Source: Candidatus Amoebophilus asiaticus 5a2 (GTDB lineage: Bacteria > Bacteroidota > Bacteroidia > Cytophagales > Amoebophilaceae). From it: a stretch of 64,000 nt of DNA. Shown one piece after another: positions 9,520 through 19,803 of the stretch (the stretch's first letter is position 1; each line of letters starts with the position of its first letter). Both the position numbers and the translations under genes were made by a program. Under the pieces are notes generated by a model. That model was not told the origin of the DNA. It saw only the letters and a list, made by a program, of their open reading frames with translations, and did not search any database. The stretch spans positions 62,001-126,000 of the forward strand of contig NC_010830.1 of assembly GCF_000020565.1 (NCBI RefSeq), given 5' to 3'.

Positions 9520-10156
9520 TGATCCTCTTAGTCTGTTGTAGTTTATAAGATTCTTGTACAATTTCTATAAGCTGACTAGCTGTTTGCTCTATTTTATAGC
9601 TAACTCTTTCTACATTAGTAAGTATATATTTATAGCTTATGTCTGCTAAAATCCCTACAACTAAACCAGCGGCCGTAGTAATCATAGCTTCATATATACC
9701 GCCAGCAAGCAACTGAGGTGTTATAGCTGTAGTGGTATGAGCCATAGCCATAAAAGCTTGAATCATTCCTAACACGGTACCCAAGAATCCTAACATAGGT
9801 GCAATACCTGCTACAGCTCCAAGCAAAGATAAATTTTTTTCTAGTCTATAAATCTCAGTTTGCCCAGCAAGTTCCATAGACTTCTCTAAGTTTTGAGGCT
9901 CATGAGGTAAATTTTCAAGCCCTGCTTGAATTACACTTGTAATAGCTGTATGCTTTTGCTCACAAAGGAGTTTTGCTTCTTCTATATCCCCAGTAAGTAT
10001 TTGATTATAAAGGTTATTCAGCCATTTTTGAGAGACTTTGCCAGCCTTATTTAATATAATCAACCTTTCTATCAGTGCATAAAGTGTTAAAATGGATAAT
10101 AAAAAAATAGGAACCATCACCCACCCACCTTTCAGTAAAAGTTCTAAAATAGACAT
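9509..10156 (-). CDS. exbB: ExbB/TolQ/MotA-type proton-channel subunit
   Basis: About 215 residues with three membrane helices. The first is at GGWVMVPIFLLSILTLYALI. The second and third lie in the conserved segment LGAVAGIAPMLGFLGTVLGM and in YEAMITTAAGLVVGILADI. I start at ATG 10156 (MSILELLLKGGW), the usual family N-terminus; in-frame starts at 10198 and 10192 would add about a dozen residues. First gene of an exbB-exbD-tonB operon on the minus strand. Confidence 0.9.
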   Translation of the reverse strand: MSILELLLKGGWVMVPIFLLSILTLYALIERLIILNKAGKVSQKWLNNLYNQILTGDIEEAKLLCEQKHTAITSVIQAGLENLPHEPQNLEKSMELAGQTEIYRLEKNLSLLGAVAGIAPMLGFLGTVLGMIQAFMAMAHTTTAITPQLLAGGIYEAMITTAAGLVVGILADISYKYILTNVERVSYKIEQTASQLIEIVQESYKLQQTKRINEA

Positions 10157-10250
10157 AAATTTAATTTGGCCTTTTTCTAATATACTTTGCATACCCACTT
10201 ATCAATATAACAGGGCATACAATATACATAAATTTTAAACTATAACTTGT

Positions 10251-11063
10251 TTAATATTTCATTACCCATACACTTTCTCCATAAGATGTTCTTAAACCTT
10301 CTGCTTTGTGCGTAGCTTCTTCAAATGTTTTCTCTTGAGCTACAGCTACACGAACAAAATAATGATCTTTTGTAGGAGTAATAAGTTTTACATGGGTTCC
10401 ATGTTGTACAATTTTCTGTGCATAATCCATTGCCAAGTCCATATCAATATGACTAGCAACTATCACATAGTAGAGGCCTTTAGGGGCATTGATAGTCATA
10501 ATAGGAGGCTCCTCTTCATTGATTTCCTCTTTTTCTACATTTTTATGATCAAACTCACCAGCCCTTAACTGCTCGATAAAGCTCGATGGTTTACGTTCTG
10601 GCTTTGCAATAAAGCTATCAGAAATTTTATCTAGTTCTGCTAATGCGGCATCATCTGAATCTGCCGGTTGGCCTTTTTTGGTAGCTGCTTCTTGAGACTT
10701 CTTAGCAATAACAGTGTCTTTATTTTCCTTTATTTCAATTTTTGGCTTTGTTGATTCTACTGTGGTAGTCTTAGTGACATCTACAGTATTAGTATTAAAC
10801 ATTACGTCCTCGGTTTCCTCCTCTTCCATCTGTTGATTTTCTAAGGTATTGGACATAAAATCATTTTTAGTATTGGAAGATGGACGTTGGAATAACCAAA
10901 AAACAATACCTACACCTATGATAAGTACTATACCAGCAATAATAATAGTTGTTTTAAGCCATTGACTATTGCCTGTAGACTCTATAGGCTTAAACTCAGC
11001 TTTAGGTAAACCAAAATCATTGTTATTTTCACTTTGGGGTTTATTATTAGTATCTACAGCCAT
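10251..11063 (-). CDS. Membrane-anchored SPOR-domain protein
   Basis: 270 residues: a short cytoplasmic N-terminus, one membrane helix (TTIIIAGIVLIIGVGIVFWLF, about 37-57), a long charged and disordered linker, and a C-terminal SPOR domain (GLYYVIVASHIDMDLAMDYA to the end). SPOR domains bind glycan strands stripped of stem peptides at the division septum, so a role in septal cell-wall metabolism is likely. It lies 52 bp upstream of exbB and may head the same transcript. Confidence 0.85.
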   Translation of the reverse strand: MAVDTNNKPQSENNNDFGLPKAEFKPIESTGNSQWLKTTIIIAGIVLIIGVGIVFWLFQRPSSNTKNDFMSNTLENQQMEEEETEDVMFNTNTVDVTKTTTVESTKPKIEIKENKDTVIAKKSQEAATKKGQPADSDDAALAELDKISDSFIAKPERKPSSFIEQLRAGEFDHKNVEKEEINEEEPPIMTINAPKGLYYVIVASHIDMDLAMDYAQKIVQHGTHVKLITPTKDHYFVRVAVAQEKTFEEATHKAEGLRTSYGESVWVMKY

Positions 11064-11224
11064 GATCTATAATTTGTTAAACAATAACATAGTTACTTCA
11101 AAAGTAAACATTTTTTATAATGATTTTATCATCATTAATTCCATTTTTTTATAATCAATAATATATAAGGTCAAATATATATTTATTTTCAACAGAAAAT
11201 TATCAAACAACATCAGTATATCAT

Positions 11225-11815
11225 TTACCTTCTATCTTTACTTAATGCAAATAATTCTTGGTGGCGGAAACAGTTAACTAAGTGATCATTGACAAGTCCT
11301 GCTGCTTGCATATAAGCATATACAGTCGTACTACCCACAAACTTAAAGCCACGCTGTTTCAAGTCTTTAGAGATCTTTTCAGCTAATGGAGTATATGCCG
11401 GCACTTGGCTAATAGCATTCCAATAGTTAACAATAGTCCTACCTTCTACAAAATTCCATATATAATTATTAAAGCTTCCAAATTCATCTTGAATCCTTAT
11501 AAACTGATTAGCATTACTAATACTAGCCACAATTTTACTTTTATTGCGGATAATTGATGATTCGTTACAAAGTTGCTGGATTTTTTCTTCTCCAAAAGAA
11601 GCTACTTGATGCACATCAAATTCAGCAAAGTGTTGTCGATAACCTGCCCGCTTACTTAACACAGTAAGAAAGCTCAATCCTGCTTGGGCATTTTCTAAAA
11701 CTAAAAATTCAAAATGTTGCTGATCATTATATATAGGTACGCCCCACTCTTCATCGTGGTAACGTATGTAAAATTCAGGTGGCTTAACCCAATCGCAACG
11801 CTTTTTATCAAGCAT
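11225..11815 (-). CDS. tag: DNA-3-methyladenine glycosylase I
   Basis: Removes 3-methyladenine from alkylated DNA. 196 residues with the family pattern CDWVKPPEFYIRYHDEEWGV at the N-terminus, the ENAQAGLSF segment, and the C-terminal NCFRHQE. The N-terminal Cys and His plus the C-terminal His and Cys are the zinc ligands of Tag proteins, and all appear present. A single-gene unit, divergent from fabI. Confidence 0.95.
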   Translation of the reverse strand: MLDKKRCDWVKPPEFYIRYHDEEWGVPIYNDQQHFEFLVLENAQAGLSFLTVLSKRAGYRQHFAEFDVHQVASFGEEKIQQLCNESSIIRNKSKIVASISNANQFIRIQDEFGSFNNYIWNFVEGRTIVNYWNAISQVPAYTPLAEKISKDLKQRGFKFVGSTTVYAYMQAAGLVNDHLVNCFRHQELFALSKDRR

Positions 11816-11928
11816 AATTTTAAATGAATCAATTATAAAAGGTTAAATATAAAGGTAAAACTTTTAACTTTATCCCCTTCATAATAATATAAAACATTTT
11901 AAGTTTAATTCTTCAAATTAAGGTAAGT

Positions 11929-12735
11929 ATGTTACATAACTTATTACAGGAAAAAAAAGGAATCATATTTGGTGCATTGGATGAGCATTCAATTGCTTGG
12001 CAAGCTGCACGTAGTATAAAAGCCGCAGGTGGAAACTTTGTCTTAACCAATACACCAATTGCCCTAAGGCTAGGCAAGCTAAATCAATTAGCAGAAGAAT
12101 GTCAAGCAACCATCATTTCTGCTGATGCTACCGTAGTAGCTGATTTAGAAAATTTATTGGAACAAGCTATGACAGTTTTAGGCGGCAAGATAGATTTTAT
12201 CCTTCACTCTATTGGCATGAGTCCTAATGTAAGAAAACAGCGTTCATATGGCGATCTTAATTATGATTGGTTTTTAAAAACACTAGACATCTCTGCTTTA
12301 TCTTTTCATAAAATATTACAAACTGCAGAAAAATTAGATGCTATGAACGAATGGGGATCTATTGTAGCCCTTTCATATATTGCTGCACAAAGAACTTTCC
12401 CAGATTATTCTGATATGGCAGAAGCAAAGGCCATGTTAGAATCTATTGCCAGAAGTTATGGTTATAGATTTGCCAAAAATAAAAAAGTTCGCGTTAATAC
12501 TATTTCTCAGTCACCTACTCATACTACAGCAGGCAGTGGTGTGCCTGGGTTTGACAAATTCTATGAATATGCTGAACGTATGTCTCCATTAGGAAATGCT
12601 AGTGCAGAAGATTGTGCAAATTATATTGTACTAATGTTTTCTGATCTAAGCCGAATGGTAACCATGCAAAATCTGATGCATGATGGAGGATTCTCAAGTG
12701 TTGGCATTACAGAGCAGATTGTAGATACATTGTAA
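11929..12735 (+). CDS. fabI: Enoyl-[acyl-carrier-protein] reductase FabI
   Basis: Catalyses the last step of each type II fatty-acid elongation cycle, using NAD(P)H. 268 residues, short-chain-dehydrogenase fold with the FabI-specific pattern: HSIGMSP after the cofactor site and the active-site Tyr-x6-Lys in DYSDMAEAKAMLESIARSYG. The C-terminus has SPTHTTAGSGVPGF and MHDGGFSSVGI. Together with fabG at 59.3 kb it shows that the cell makes its own fatty acids. Confidence 0.95.
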   Translation: MLHNLLQEKKGIIFGALDEHSIAWQAARSIKAAGGNFVLTNTPIALRLGKLNQLAEECQATIISADATVVADLENLLEQAMTVLGGKIDFILHSIGMSPNVRKQRSYGDLNYDWFLKTLDISALSFHKILQTAEKLDAMNEWGSIVALSYIAAQRTFPDYSDMAEAKAMLESIARSYGYRFAKNKKVRVNTISQSPTHTTAGSGVPGFDKFYEYAERMSPLGNASAEDCANYIVLMFSDLSRMVTMQNLMHDGGFSSVGITEQIVDTL

Positions 12736-13087
12736 GCTAGCTGCATAAATGGCAACATAGCTTAAGAGTATTGTTAATATTAATTACAGTAAGATAGCTC
12801 ATATTGTATTTCATAATACCTCTACGCTATGTTGTCATATTATATTTCTGTTTTATCAAGCAAAAGTAGTTTAGCTTGATTTACCAATTTACCATATAAG
12901 ATATAAGAAAGATTACTTACAAAAGAGTTTAAAAAGAGTAAAATTTACACACTTATACCAACTCTCATCCATAAGGCAACCCACATAACTGCCCTACTCT
13001 GCTCCTACAAAAACCAAGTAAAGATAGCCTAGCAGATGCTCTTCCAGTTTTGGAAATGACAAAATCCATAACCAGGACTGAAAATTT
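12736..13087. other. Intergenic; long-range inverted repeat, possible coding relic
   Basis: 350 bp between fabI and the IS1 element. GGCAACATAGC (12751-12761) can pair with GCTATGTTGTC (12826-12836), leaving about 64 nt between; it may be part of a terminator. From about 12970 to the IS edge one plus frame reads open for some 38 codons without recognisable similarity. This could be the broken end of a gene hit by the IS, but I cannot support that. Confidence 0.3.
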
Positions 13088-13819
13088 GGTATTGTTAAAT
13101 TGGGATAGGATTAGTAAGTTAGAGGAAAAAGTATGAATTGTCCTCGATGTAATAATACTCAAAGCTGTAAAGATGGAATTGTTAGAGGTAGACAGCGCTA
13201 CCAGTGTAAAAGTTGCCGTTTCCCTTACACAGTTAGTCACAAATCAGATGTTAAACCTGTATCTACTAAGCGAAAAGCGTTGCAATTATACTTAGAAGGA
13301 TTAGGATTTCGAGCTATAGGCCGTATACTCAACATAAGCTATGGAACAGTCTATCAATGGGTAAAAGCATGTGGAGATCAAGTAAGTTTACCAGAAAGAC
13401 AAGATCAAGTAGATATAGTCGAGATGGATGAAATACACACATATGTGGGTTCAAAAAAGTCTACTGCTGGATATGGATAGCTGTTGATAGATTGAGCAAG
13501 CGTTTTATATCATATGTGTGTGGAGATCGCTCGACACAAACCGGATTGAAGTTATGGGAGCGCGTCAAGGATATAGGCAAGCTGTATTGTAGTGATTATT
13601 GGAAAAGCTACCAGCAGTTTATTCCAAAAGATAAACACCGACAAAGCAAATCAGAAACTTATACAGTGGAAGGATATAATAGCTTAATGAGGCACTATTT
13701 AGCAAGATTTAAGCGTAAAGGAAAATGCTATAGCAAACAGGTGCACATGATAGAAAAATCGCTCAACCTGCTAATGGCCAAGCTAAATAATCAGCTGCCT
13801 ATCTTAATTTAACAATACC
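13088..13819 (+). mobile_element. IS1-family element, apparently intact
   Basis: A 732 bp element with imperfect 20 bp terminal inverted repeats (GGTATTGTTAAATT at 13088-13101; complement ending at 13819). Flanks AAAATTT and AAAATAT differ at one base and may be the remains of a target duplication. It encodes InsA- and InsB-like frames joined by a -1 slippery site. A decayed 3' remnant of the same type is at 48570-48724. Confidence 0.85.
13133..13812 (+). CDS. IS1-family transposase InsAB', made by -1 frameshift
   Basis: The first frame (13133-13480) has a zinc finger (CPRCNNTQSCKDG, YQCKSC) and helix-turn-helix typical of IS1 InsA, then the first catalytic Asp in VEMDEIHTYVG. The second frame, open from about 13459 to 13812, carries the later catalytic residues (CSDYWKSY, TVEGYNSLMRHYLARFKRKG). 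A heptamer AAAAAAG at 13453-13459 sits in the zero frame as A AAA AAG, the classic -1 slippery motif. Shifting there gives an uninterrupted protein of about 226 residues, close to IS1 InsAB' (232). No other lesion is visible. Confidence 0.85.
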
Positions 13820-14612
13820 AAAATATAACAATTAATAGATGTCCATAGCAAAGGTGGTTTAAGCTCAACTGAGTCAGCAATATAATTGTTAGCACTAACG
13901 ATAGTATAATAGTATATAAGAAGATAGCATAAGAAAGCTCTTTGAAAACATAAAAGTTCCTGAATAAGTTAGGTGTATACTAGCCAAACCTAGGACACAG
14001 GATACACTATTGTGCTTTATATACTATATAAGAAAAAGCTGCAAAGGAGCTATAATATGTTTTAACAACCAAAGTAAAAAGGGAACAAAGATAGTTGTTA
14101 TTATCCAGGCAGGATTAAGAATTTAGGATGATACATCTCATTGCTCAAATACGTTTAAGGTAAGCAATTAGCTTTTGCCGCGGATGCTCATAAAAAGTAA
14201 AAAAGTAAATTACAGAAAAAACAAGCATTATATTCAAGAATGTTAGCTTTTATTCTACAATTAAAATTAAATAGAAGCCAGTATCATTCTATGAATAAGC
14301 CTATATCGTTTCACAATAGAACAAACATATACGCATATGAAAAAGAAAAAGAAGCAGTATGAACCTAAGAGAAAGTACTTACAAAAGTGTGATTAATAAG
14401 ATTTTTTTCTAAGTTTGCACTTTAAAAATAGGAATAACTTGGGTTACTTGCTTGCATTTTAAAAGCTTGAAATATTTATATAGGCACTATTAAAGGTTGT
14501 AGTAACTCAACTATAATAGAATTAAATCAACCGTTCAAAAATTACAGCAAATATTGCTAAAATGGACTTAACTTGCTAGTTTAGAAATTAGACTGAATTA
14601 AAACATTGCTAA
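13820..14612. other. Long non-coding stretch upstream of the atp cluster
   Basis: About 790 bp, AT-rich, with no ORF of note and no RNA gene that I can recognise. It contains the candidate promoter at 14388-14417 for the atp genes. Confidence 0.4.
14388..14417 (+). promoter_or_regulatory. Candidate Bacteroidetes-type promoter for atp genes
   Basis: A -7-like box TAAGTTTG (14410-14417, fits TAnnTTTG) is preceded, after an 18 bp spacer, by TGTG (14388-14391), a one-base variant of the TTTG -33 element. It would give a leader of about 190 nt before atpB. Matches of this length occur by chance in AT-rich DNA. Confidence 0.3.
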
Positions 14613-15632
14613 ATGGATTTGTATAAGGGCTTGCATTGGATCAACCAGTATAGATTTGGTATTTTACTACTTATTAGCTGCTTATGCTCGCAGCATGAAG
14701 CAGTGGCCAAAACACAGGAAGACAATTTTATTTTACATCATATTGGTGATGCTCATGAGTGGCATTTTGCTACAATTGGTAAAACTCATATTACTCTTCC
14801 CCTTCCTATCATCATTATTTCCAAAGATCGTGGATTAGAGTTTTTTTCTTCTAATCATTTTTGGGACAAGAACCACAACAGAGTAGCCTACAGAGGTTAT
14901 ACACTAGATAATCATGATAAAATTATAGCACTTAAGCCAGCTCATCATTTCTACGACTTATCTATTACTAAAAATGCAGCTTCGATGTTTATAAGTGTAA
15001 TTGTGCTTGTAGCAATTATACTTTCAGCTGCCAAGCGTTATAAAAGGAATGTATATAGAGTGCCTAGGGGTTTTTGGGGGCTGTTAGAATTAATAATTTA
15101 TTTTATTAGGGATGAAATAGCCATTCCTAATATTGGCCAAAGTATGTATATGCGCTTTATGCCCTATTTGCTTAGTATATTCTTTTTTATTTGGCTCAAC
15201 AACCTTATGGGCCTTTTACCAGGGGCTGCAAATGTAACAGGCAATATATCAGTAACACTAGCATTAGCTTTATTTACTTTTGTTATTACCAACGTACATG
15301 GTAATAAATACTATTGGGGACATGTGTTTAACCCACCTGGGGTTCCCAAATGGCTTGCTCCTATTATGGTACCAGTAGAAATATTGGGTTTATTCACCAA
15401 GCCATTTTCACTTATGATCCGTCTTTTTGCTAATATTACAGCAGGCCACATTATACTTTTAAGCATAATTGGACTTATCTTTACTTTTCAAACTGTGTTA
15501 GTAGGAATGGTAAGTGTACCTTTTGGTGGCTTCATGTTTTTGTTAAAACTAGTGGTTGCCTTCTTACAAGCTTATATATTTACACTTTTGTCTGCTATAT
15601 ATTTTGGTATGGCAGTAGAAACACATGATTAA
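14613..15632 (+). CDS. atpB: F0F1 ATP synthase subunit a
   Basis: Forms the proton half-channels of the membrane sector. 339 residues, longer than the E. coli protein because of an N-terminal extension with a signal-like hydrophobic segment (residues 14-30), as is usual in Bacteroidetes. The essential Arg is in SLMIRLFANITAGHIILLS. Membrane helices include MRFMPYLLSIFFFIWLNNLM and the C-terminal LVVAFLQAYIFTLLSAIYFG. First gene of atpBEFHAG. Confidence 0.95.
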   Translation: MDLYKGLHWINQYRFGILLLISCLCSQHEAVAKTQEDNFILHHIGDAHEWHFATIGKTHITLPLPIIIISKDRGLEFFSSNHFWDKNHNRVAYRGYTLDNHDKIIALKPAHHFYDLSITKNAASMFISVIVLVAIILSAAKRYKRNVYRVPRGFWGLLELIIYFIRDEIAIPNIGQSMYMRFMPYLLSIFFFIWLNNLMGLLPGAANVTGNISVTLALALFTFVITNVHGNKYYWGHVFNPPGVPKWLAPIMVPVEILGLFTKPFSLMIRLFANITAGHIILLSIIGLIFTFQTVLVGMVSVPFGGFMFLLKLVVAFLQAYIFTLLSAIYFGMAVETHD

Positions 15633-15686
15633 ATCATGTATAGATGTTTAATTTATATAAACTTTAAATATTTGTATAACCTTTAA

Positions 15687-15944
<258 letters not shown>

Positions 15945-15972
15945 ATATAATTAAAAGCAAACCCTTTACAAT

Positions 15973-16467
15973 ATGGATTTAATAACACCTGATTTTGGGA
16001 TTATCTTTTGGCAAACAATAACGCTTCTATTTGTCCTTTTTATTTTAGGTAAATTCGGATGGAAACCTATCCTGCAAACACTTAAAAAAAGAGAAACGCA
16101 TATAGAAGAGGCGCTAAAGGGTGCAGAAGAAGCTAAGCAGCTATTAGCCCAACTGAAATCAGAACAAGAAAAACTGTTAGAAAAATCTAATAGAGAAAGG
16201 GAGAAGATCATTAGTGATGCAGTAGCTACTAAAAATGATATTCTTGAAACAGCACAAATGGAAGCCAGGCAGTTAAGTGATAAAGTATTAAAAGAAGCAA
16301 GAGAGGTTATTAATACAGAAAAAGAAATAGCTTTTGGCAAACTTAAACACGAAATATTCCTAATATCTGTGCAAGTAGCTGAAAAATTACTGGAAAAAGA
16401 ATTAAATACCGAAAATAAACAAGAAGAGTTAGTACGTAGGCTAATAAAAGAAACCCACCTTAACTAA
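15973..16467 (+). CDS. atpF: F0F1 ATP synthase subunit b
   Basis: Peripheral stalk subunit: one N-terminal membrane helix (GIIFWQTITLLFVLFILGKFG) followed by a long charged coiled coil from about residue 35 to the C-terminus. 164 residues, normal for the family. It lies 28 bp after atpE. Confidence 0.95.
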   Translation: MDLITPDFGIIFWQTITLLFVLFILGKFGWKPILQTLKKRETHIEEALKGAEEAKQLLAQLKSEQEKLLEKSNREREKIISDAVATKNDILETAQMEARQLSDKVLKEAREVINTEKEIAFGKLKHEIFLISVQVAEKLLEKELNTENKQEELVRRLIKETHLN

Positions 16468-16529
16468 GGTAATTCTTGTTAGCTGATAATGGTATTACAA
16501 TAAAACTAGGCACTAACCTCAAAATCAAA

Positions 16530-17084
16530 ATGTATACTTCAAACATACAAGTGGCGTCTAGATATGCTAAATCTTTGCTCAAACAAGCTATAGATATGGG
16601 TGTGCTAGACCATGTGTATAAAGATGCCTTGTTTTTTAAAAAAGTTGGTAAATCTCATAAAACTTTGTTCCGTGTTTTACATAATCCTATTATAAAAAAT
16701 GAAACGAAGCTAGCTATTTTAACTAGTATCTTTCAATCTAGGATACATCCGTTAACTTTTCATTTGTTAAAACTGTTAAGCCATCGAAAAAGAGAAGGGA
16801 TATTACCTACCATTATAGATACGTTTTTGGAACAGTATTATATTTATAGAGGTATCAAAGCTGCCAGTGTCACAACAACCTTTAGATTGTCTGATGATTT
16901 AATTAGGTATTTCAAGAATCTTGCTAAATCCTTAGTGCCTTGTAAAGAAGTAATATTAAAGGAATATGTAAACCCTTCTATCCAGGGAGGGTTTGTACTT
17001 CGTATAGAAGATCAACAACTTGATAATAGTTTAGCAACTAGGTTACATAAATTAAAAAAGCAGTATTCTATAGCTGAGTATTAA
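16530..17084 (+). CDS. atpH: F0F1 ATP synthase subunit delta
   Basis: Links the peripheral stalk to the F1 head. From ATG 16530 (MYTSNIQVASRYAKSLLKQA) the protein is 184 residues, with the conserved N-terminal helical bundle and the C-terminal NPSIQGGFVLRIEDQQLDNS motif. A longer frame to TTG 16476 would add 18 unconserved residues. Confidence 0.93.
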   Translation: MYTSNIQVASRYAKSLLKQAIDMGVLDHVYKDALFFKKVGKSHKTLFRVLHNPIIKNETKLAILTSIFQSRIHPLTFHLLKLLSHRKREGILPTIIDTFLEQYYIYRGIKAASVTTTFRLSDDLIRYFKNLAKSLVPCKEVILKEYVNPSIQGGFVLRIEDQQLDNSLATRLHKLKKQYSIAEY

Positions 17085-17133
17085 TTAAATCTTTTTGCTA
17101 ATTCTAAATTCTCATTATTATAAATAAAAACCT

Positions 17134-18732
17134 ATGGTAGATTTACAACCTGATGAAGTAGCCGCAGTGCTTAAGCAACAGCTAGCCCACTTAAAAACAG
17201 ATACTGAATTAGAGGAAGTAGGGACTGTACTGCAAGTCGGTGACGGCGTAGCTCACATTTATGGTTTAACTAAAATACAAGCAGGAGAGCTTGTCGAATT
17301 TGAGAATGGTAAAAAGGCAATAGCACTTAACCTGGAAGAAAATAGTGTGGGAGCAGTTATTTTTGGAGATGCAGAGGGTATTGGAGAAGGTTCTACTGCC
17401 AAGCGGACTAAGAGAATTGCTTCTATTCACGTAGGAGAAGGAATGATAGGACGTGTGGTGAATACATTAGGTGAGCCTATAGATGGAAAAGGACCTATTA
17501 AAGGGGAATTATATGAAATGCCTTTAGAACGCAAAGCTCCAGGTGTACTTTATAGACAACCTGTTGCTGAGCCACTTCAAACAGGCATTAAAGCCATTGA
17601 TGCTATGATTCCTATTGGAAGAGGGCAGCGAGAGCTTATTATTGGAGACAGGCAAACTGGTAAAACTACGCTAGCAATAGATACTATTCTTAATCAACGT
17701 ACTTATTTCGAGCAAGGTAATCCAGTTTACTGCATTTACGTAGCTATAGGACAAAAAGCCTCTACCATAGCAAGCGTTATGGCTAGCTTAGAGAAGTATG
17801 GTGCTATGGAATATACTACCATAGTGGCTGCACCTGCAGCAACTGCTGCATCACTTCAATACTTTGCACCTTTTACAGGTGCTACTATAGGAGAATATTT
17901 CCGAGATACGGGAAAGCCAGCTCTTGTTATTTATGATGACCTATCCAAACAAGCAGTAGCATACAGAGAAGTCTCTTTACTGCTACGACGCCCACCAGGC
18001 AGAGAAGCTTATCCAGGAGATGTCTTTTATTTACACTCACGTCTACTAGAGCGAGCAGCTAAGATAAACGCGAATGATGATATAGCTCAACAAATGAATG
18101 ATCTACCTCCTTCGCTAGAAGGTAAGGTAAAAGGAGGAGGATCATTAACAGCACTTCCCATTATAGAAACTCAAAATGGAGACGTTTCAGCGTATATTCC
18201 TACCAATGTAATTTCTATTACAGATGGACAGATATTTTTGGAATCAGCCTTATTTAATGCAGGTATTCGTCCTGCTATCAATGTAGGGATTTCTGTATCA
18301 CGTGTAGGCGGAGCAGCACAAGTTAAGGCAATGAAAAAGGTAGCAGGAACACTAAAGTTAGATCAAGCACAATTCCGAGAACTAGAAGCCTTTTCCAAAT
18401 TTGGTTCTGATTTAGATGTAGCCACTCAAAGAACGATTGACAGGGGAAGAAAAAACCAAGAGATACTTAAGCAAGGTCTGCATCATCCATTAACGTTAGA
18501 AGAACAAGTTTGCATTTTATATGCTTCTACTAATGGGTACTTGGATAAGATATCTTTATCTCAAGTAACAGAATTTGAAAAGTCCTATTTATCGCTTTTA
18601 AAATCTCAGCATAAAGGTGTACTAGCTAAAATTGCAGCCGGTGAGTGGTCTGATGGAATTGCACAGGTATTAGCTGAAGAAGCAAAAAACTTAGCTCAGC
18701 TCTATGTAAATGATACTTCTATTAACAGCTAA
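17134..18732 (+). CDS. atpA: F0F1 ATP synthase subunit alpha
   Basis: Non-catalytic nucleotide-binding subunit of F1. 532 residues with the Walker A motif GDRQTGKT, the alpha-specific [10 protein letters not shown] segment, and the signature [17 protein letters not shown]. Fully conserved; it lies between atpH and atpG. Confidence 0.98.
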   Translation: MVDLQPDEVAAVLKQQLAHLKTDTELEEVGTVLQVGDGVAHIYGLTKIQAGELVEFENGKKAIALNLEENSVGAVIFGDAEGIGEGSTAKRTKRIASIHVGEGMIGRVVNTLGEPIDGKGPIKGELYEMPLERKAPGVLYRQPVAEPLQTGIKAIDAMIPIGRGQRELIIGDRQTGKTTLAIDTILNQRTYFEQGNPVYCIYVAIGQKASTIASVMASLEKYGAMEYTTIVAAPAATAASLQYFAPFTGATIGEYFRDTGKPALVIYDDLSKQAVAYREVSLLLRRPPGREAYPGDVFYLHSRLLERAAKINANDDIAQQMNDLPPSLEGKVKGGGSLTALPIIETQNGDVSAYIPTNVISITDGQIFLESALFNAGIRPAINVGISVSRVGGAAQVKAMKKVAGTLKLDQAQFRELEAFSKFGSDLDVATQRTIDRGRKNQEILKQGLHHPLTLEEQVCILYASTNGYLDKISLSQVTEFEKSYLSLLKSQHKGVLAKIAAGEWSDGIAQVLAEEAKNLAQLYVNDTSINS

Positions 18733-18759
18733 GTGTGTTTAATTTTTATTTAAATAAGT

Positions 18760-19632
18760 ATGCCTAATATAAAGGAGATTGTTAGCCGTATTAATTCTGT
18801 ACATTCTACCCAACAGATTACTAAGGCTATGAAAATGGTAGCTGCTGCTAAGTTAACAAAAGCGCAGCATCAGCTGCTACAATTACGTCCTTATGCAGGA
18901 GGGTTGTCGGATATTCTCAACCATGTCATTTATAGTACGGAAGCAGAATTAACTAAACATTATACTCAAAAAAGAACAATACAGAGGCTTATGCTAGTGG
19001 TTATAAGTTCTGATAAAGGGCTTTGCGGTTCTTTCAATGCTAACATTATAAAAAATACAGAAGCATATATTAACCAGTTCAAAGATCTCTTGCCTACTCA
19101 AATTGATATACTTGTAATTGGCAAAAAAGCACTCAATTTTTTTCAAAAGAAAGACTATAACCTTATTACCACTTATACAGATCTAGCTGGCCAATTACAG
19201 TTTGAAGATATCAGTGAAGTTGCAAGCTTTATTATGGATGCTTTTCTTAACTATACTTACGATCGAGTAGAATTAATCTATAACTTATTTGGAAGTGCCG
19301 CTAGTCAGTTTGTGCAACTAGAACCTTTTTTACCTATTGTCCACCCAGCATCTCCTAGCCACAATAACCATGTAGATTACATTTATGAACCTTCTAAAGC
19401 CAGTTTAGTTGAAACGTTGATTCCAATGACTTTAAAAATACAATTATATAAGGCATTACTGGAATCTGCTGCTTCTGAACATGGTGCAAGAATGACAACT
19501 ATGAGTAAGGCAACTGATAATGCAGAAGAATTACTTAAATCACTTCGTATTACTTATAATAAAACCAGGCAGGCAGCTATTACTAATGAAATACTAGAAA
19601 TTGCTGCTGGTGCAGAAGCACTTTCTCAGTAA
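18760..19632 (+). CDS. atpG: F0F1 ATP synthase subunit gamma
   Basis: Central rotor shaft. 290 residues: the N-terminal helix IVSRINSVHSTQQITKAMKM and the C-terminal helix ARMTTMSKATDNAEELLKSL form the coiled coil that turns inside F1. Last gene of the cluster. The beta and epsilon genes do not follow; they must be elsewhere, as in many Bacteroidetes. Confidence 0.97.
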   Translation: MPNIKEIVSRINSVHSTQQITKAMKMVAAAKLTKAQHQLLQLRPYAGGLSDILNHVIYSTEAELTKHYTQKRTIQRLMLVVISSDKGLCGSFNANIIKNTEAYINQFKDLLPTQIDILVIGKKALNFFQKKDYNLITTYTDLAGQLQFEDISEVASFIMDAFLNYTYDRVELIYNLFGSAASQFVQLEPFLPIVHPASPSHNNHVDYIYEPSKASLVETLIPMTLKIQLYKALLESAASEHGARMTTMSKATDNAEELLKSLRITYNKTRQAAITNEILEIAAGAEALSQ

Positions 19633-19803
19633 ATTAAATTTATGTTTGGCAAAATTCGGTCTATTAGATATAGTAATTTTAAAATATCAAATCTATAAAG
19701 AGTATTGTTAAGCAAATTAGGTTTATTTTAAAATTACTTTAGATATCTGCTGAACAATATTTTTAAAAAAAACTACGACCAACTACTTATCTACTAGGCC
19801 GTG

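Noticed and set aside
12965-13240. Minus-strand frame of 91 residues across the left end of the IS1 element
   Set aside because: It is antisense to the InsA zinc-finger region and crosses the IS boundary, so it cannot be an ancestral gene.
13820-14612. Structured RNA gene (tmRNA, RNase P RNA or riboswitch) upstream of atpB
   Set aside because: None of the conserved signatures of these RNAs could be found in the sequence.
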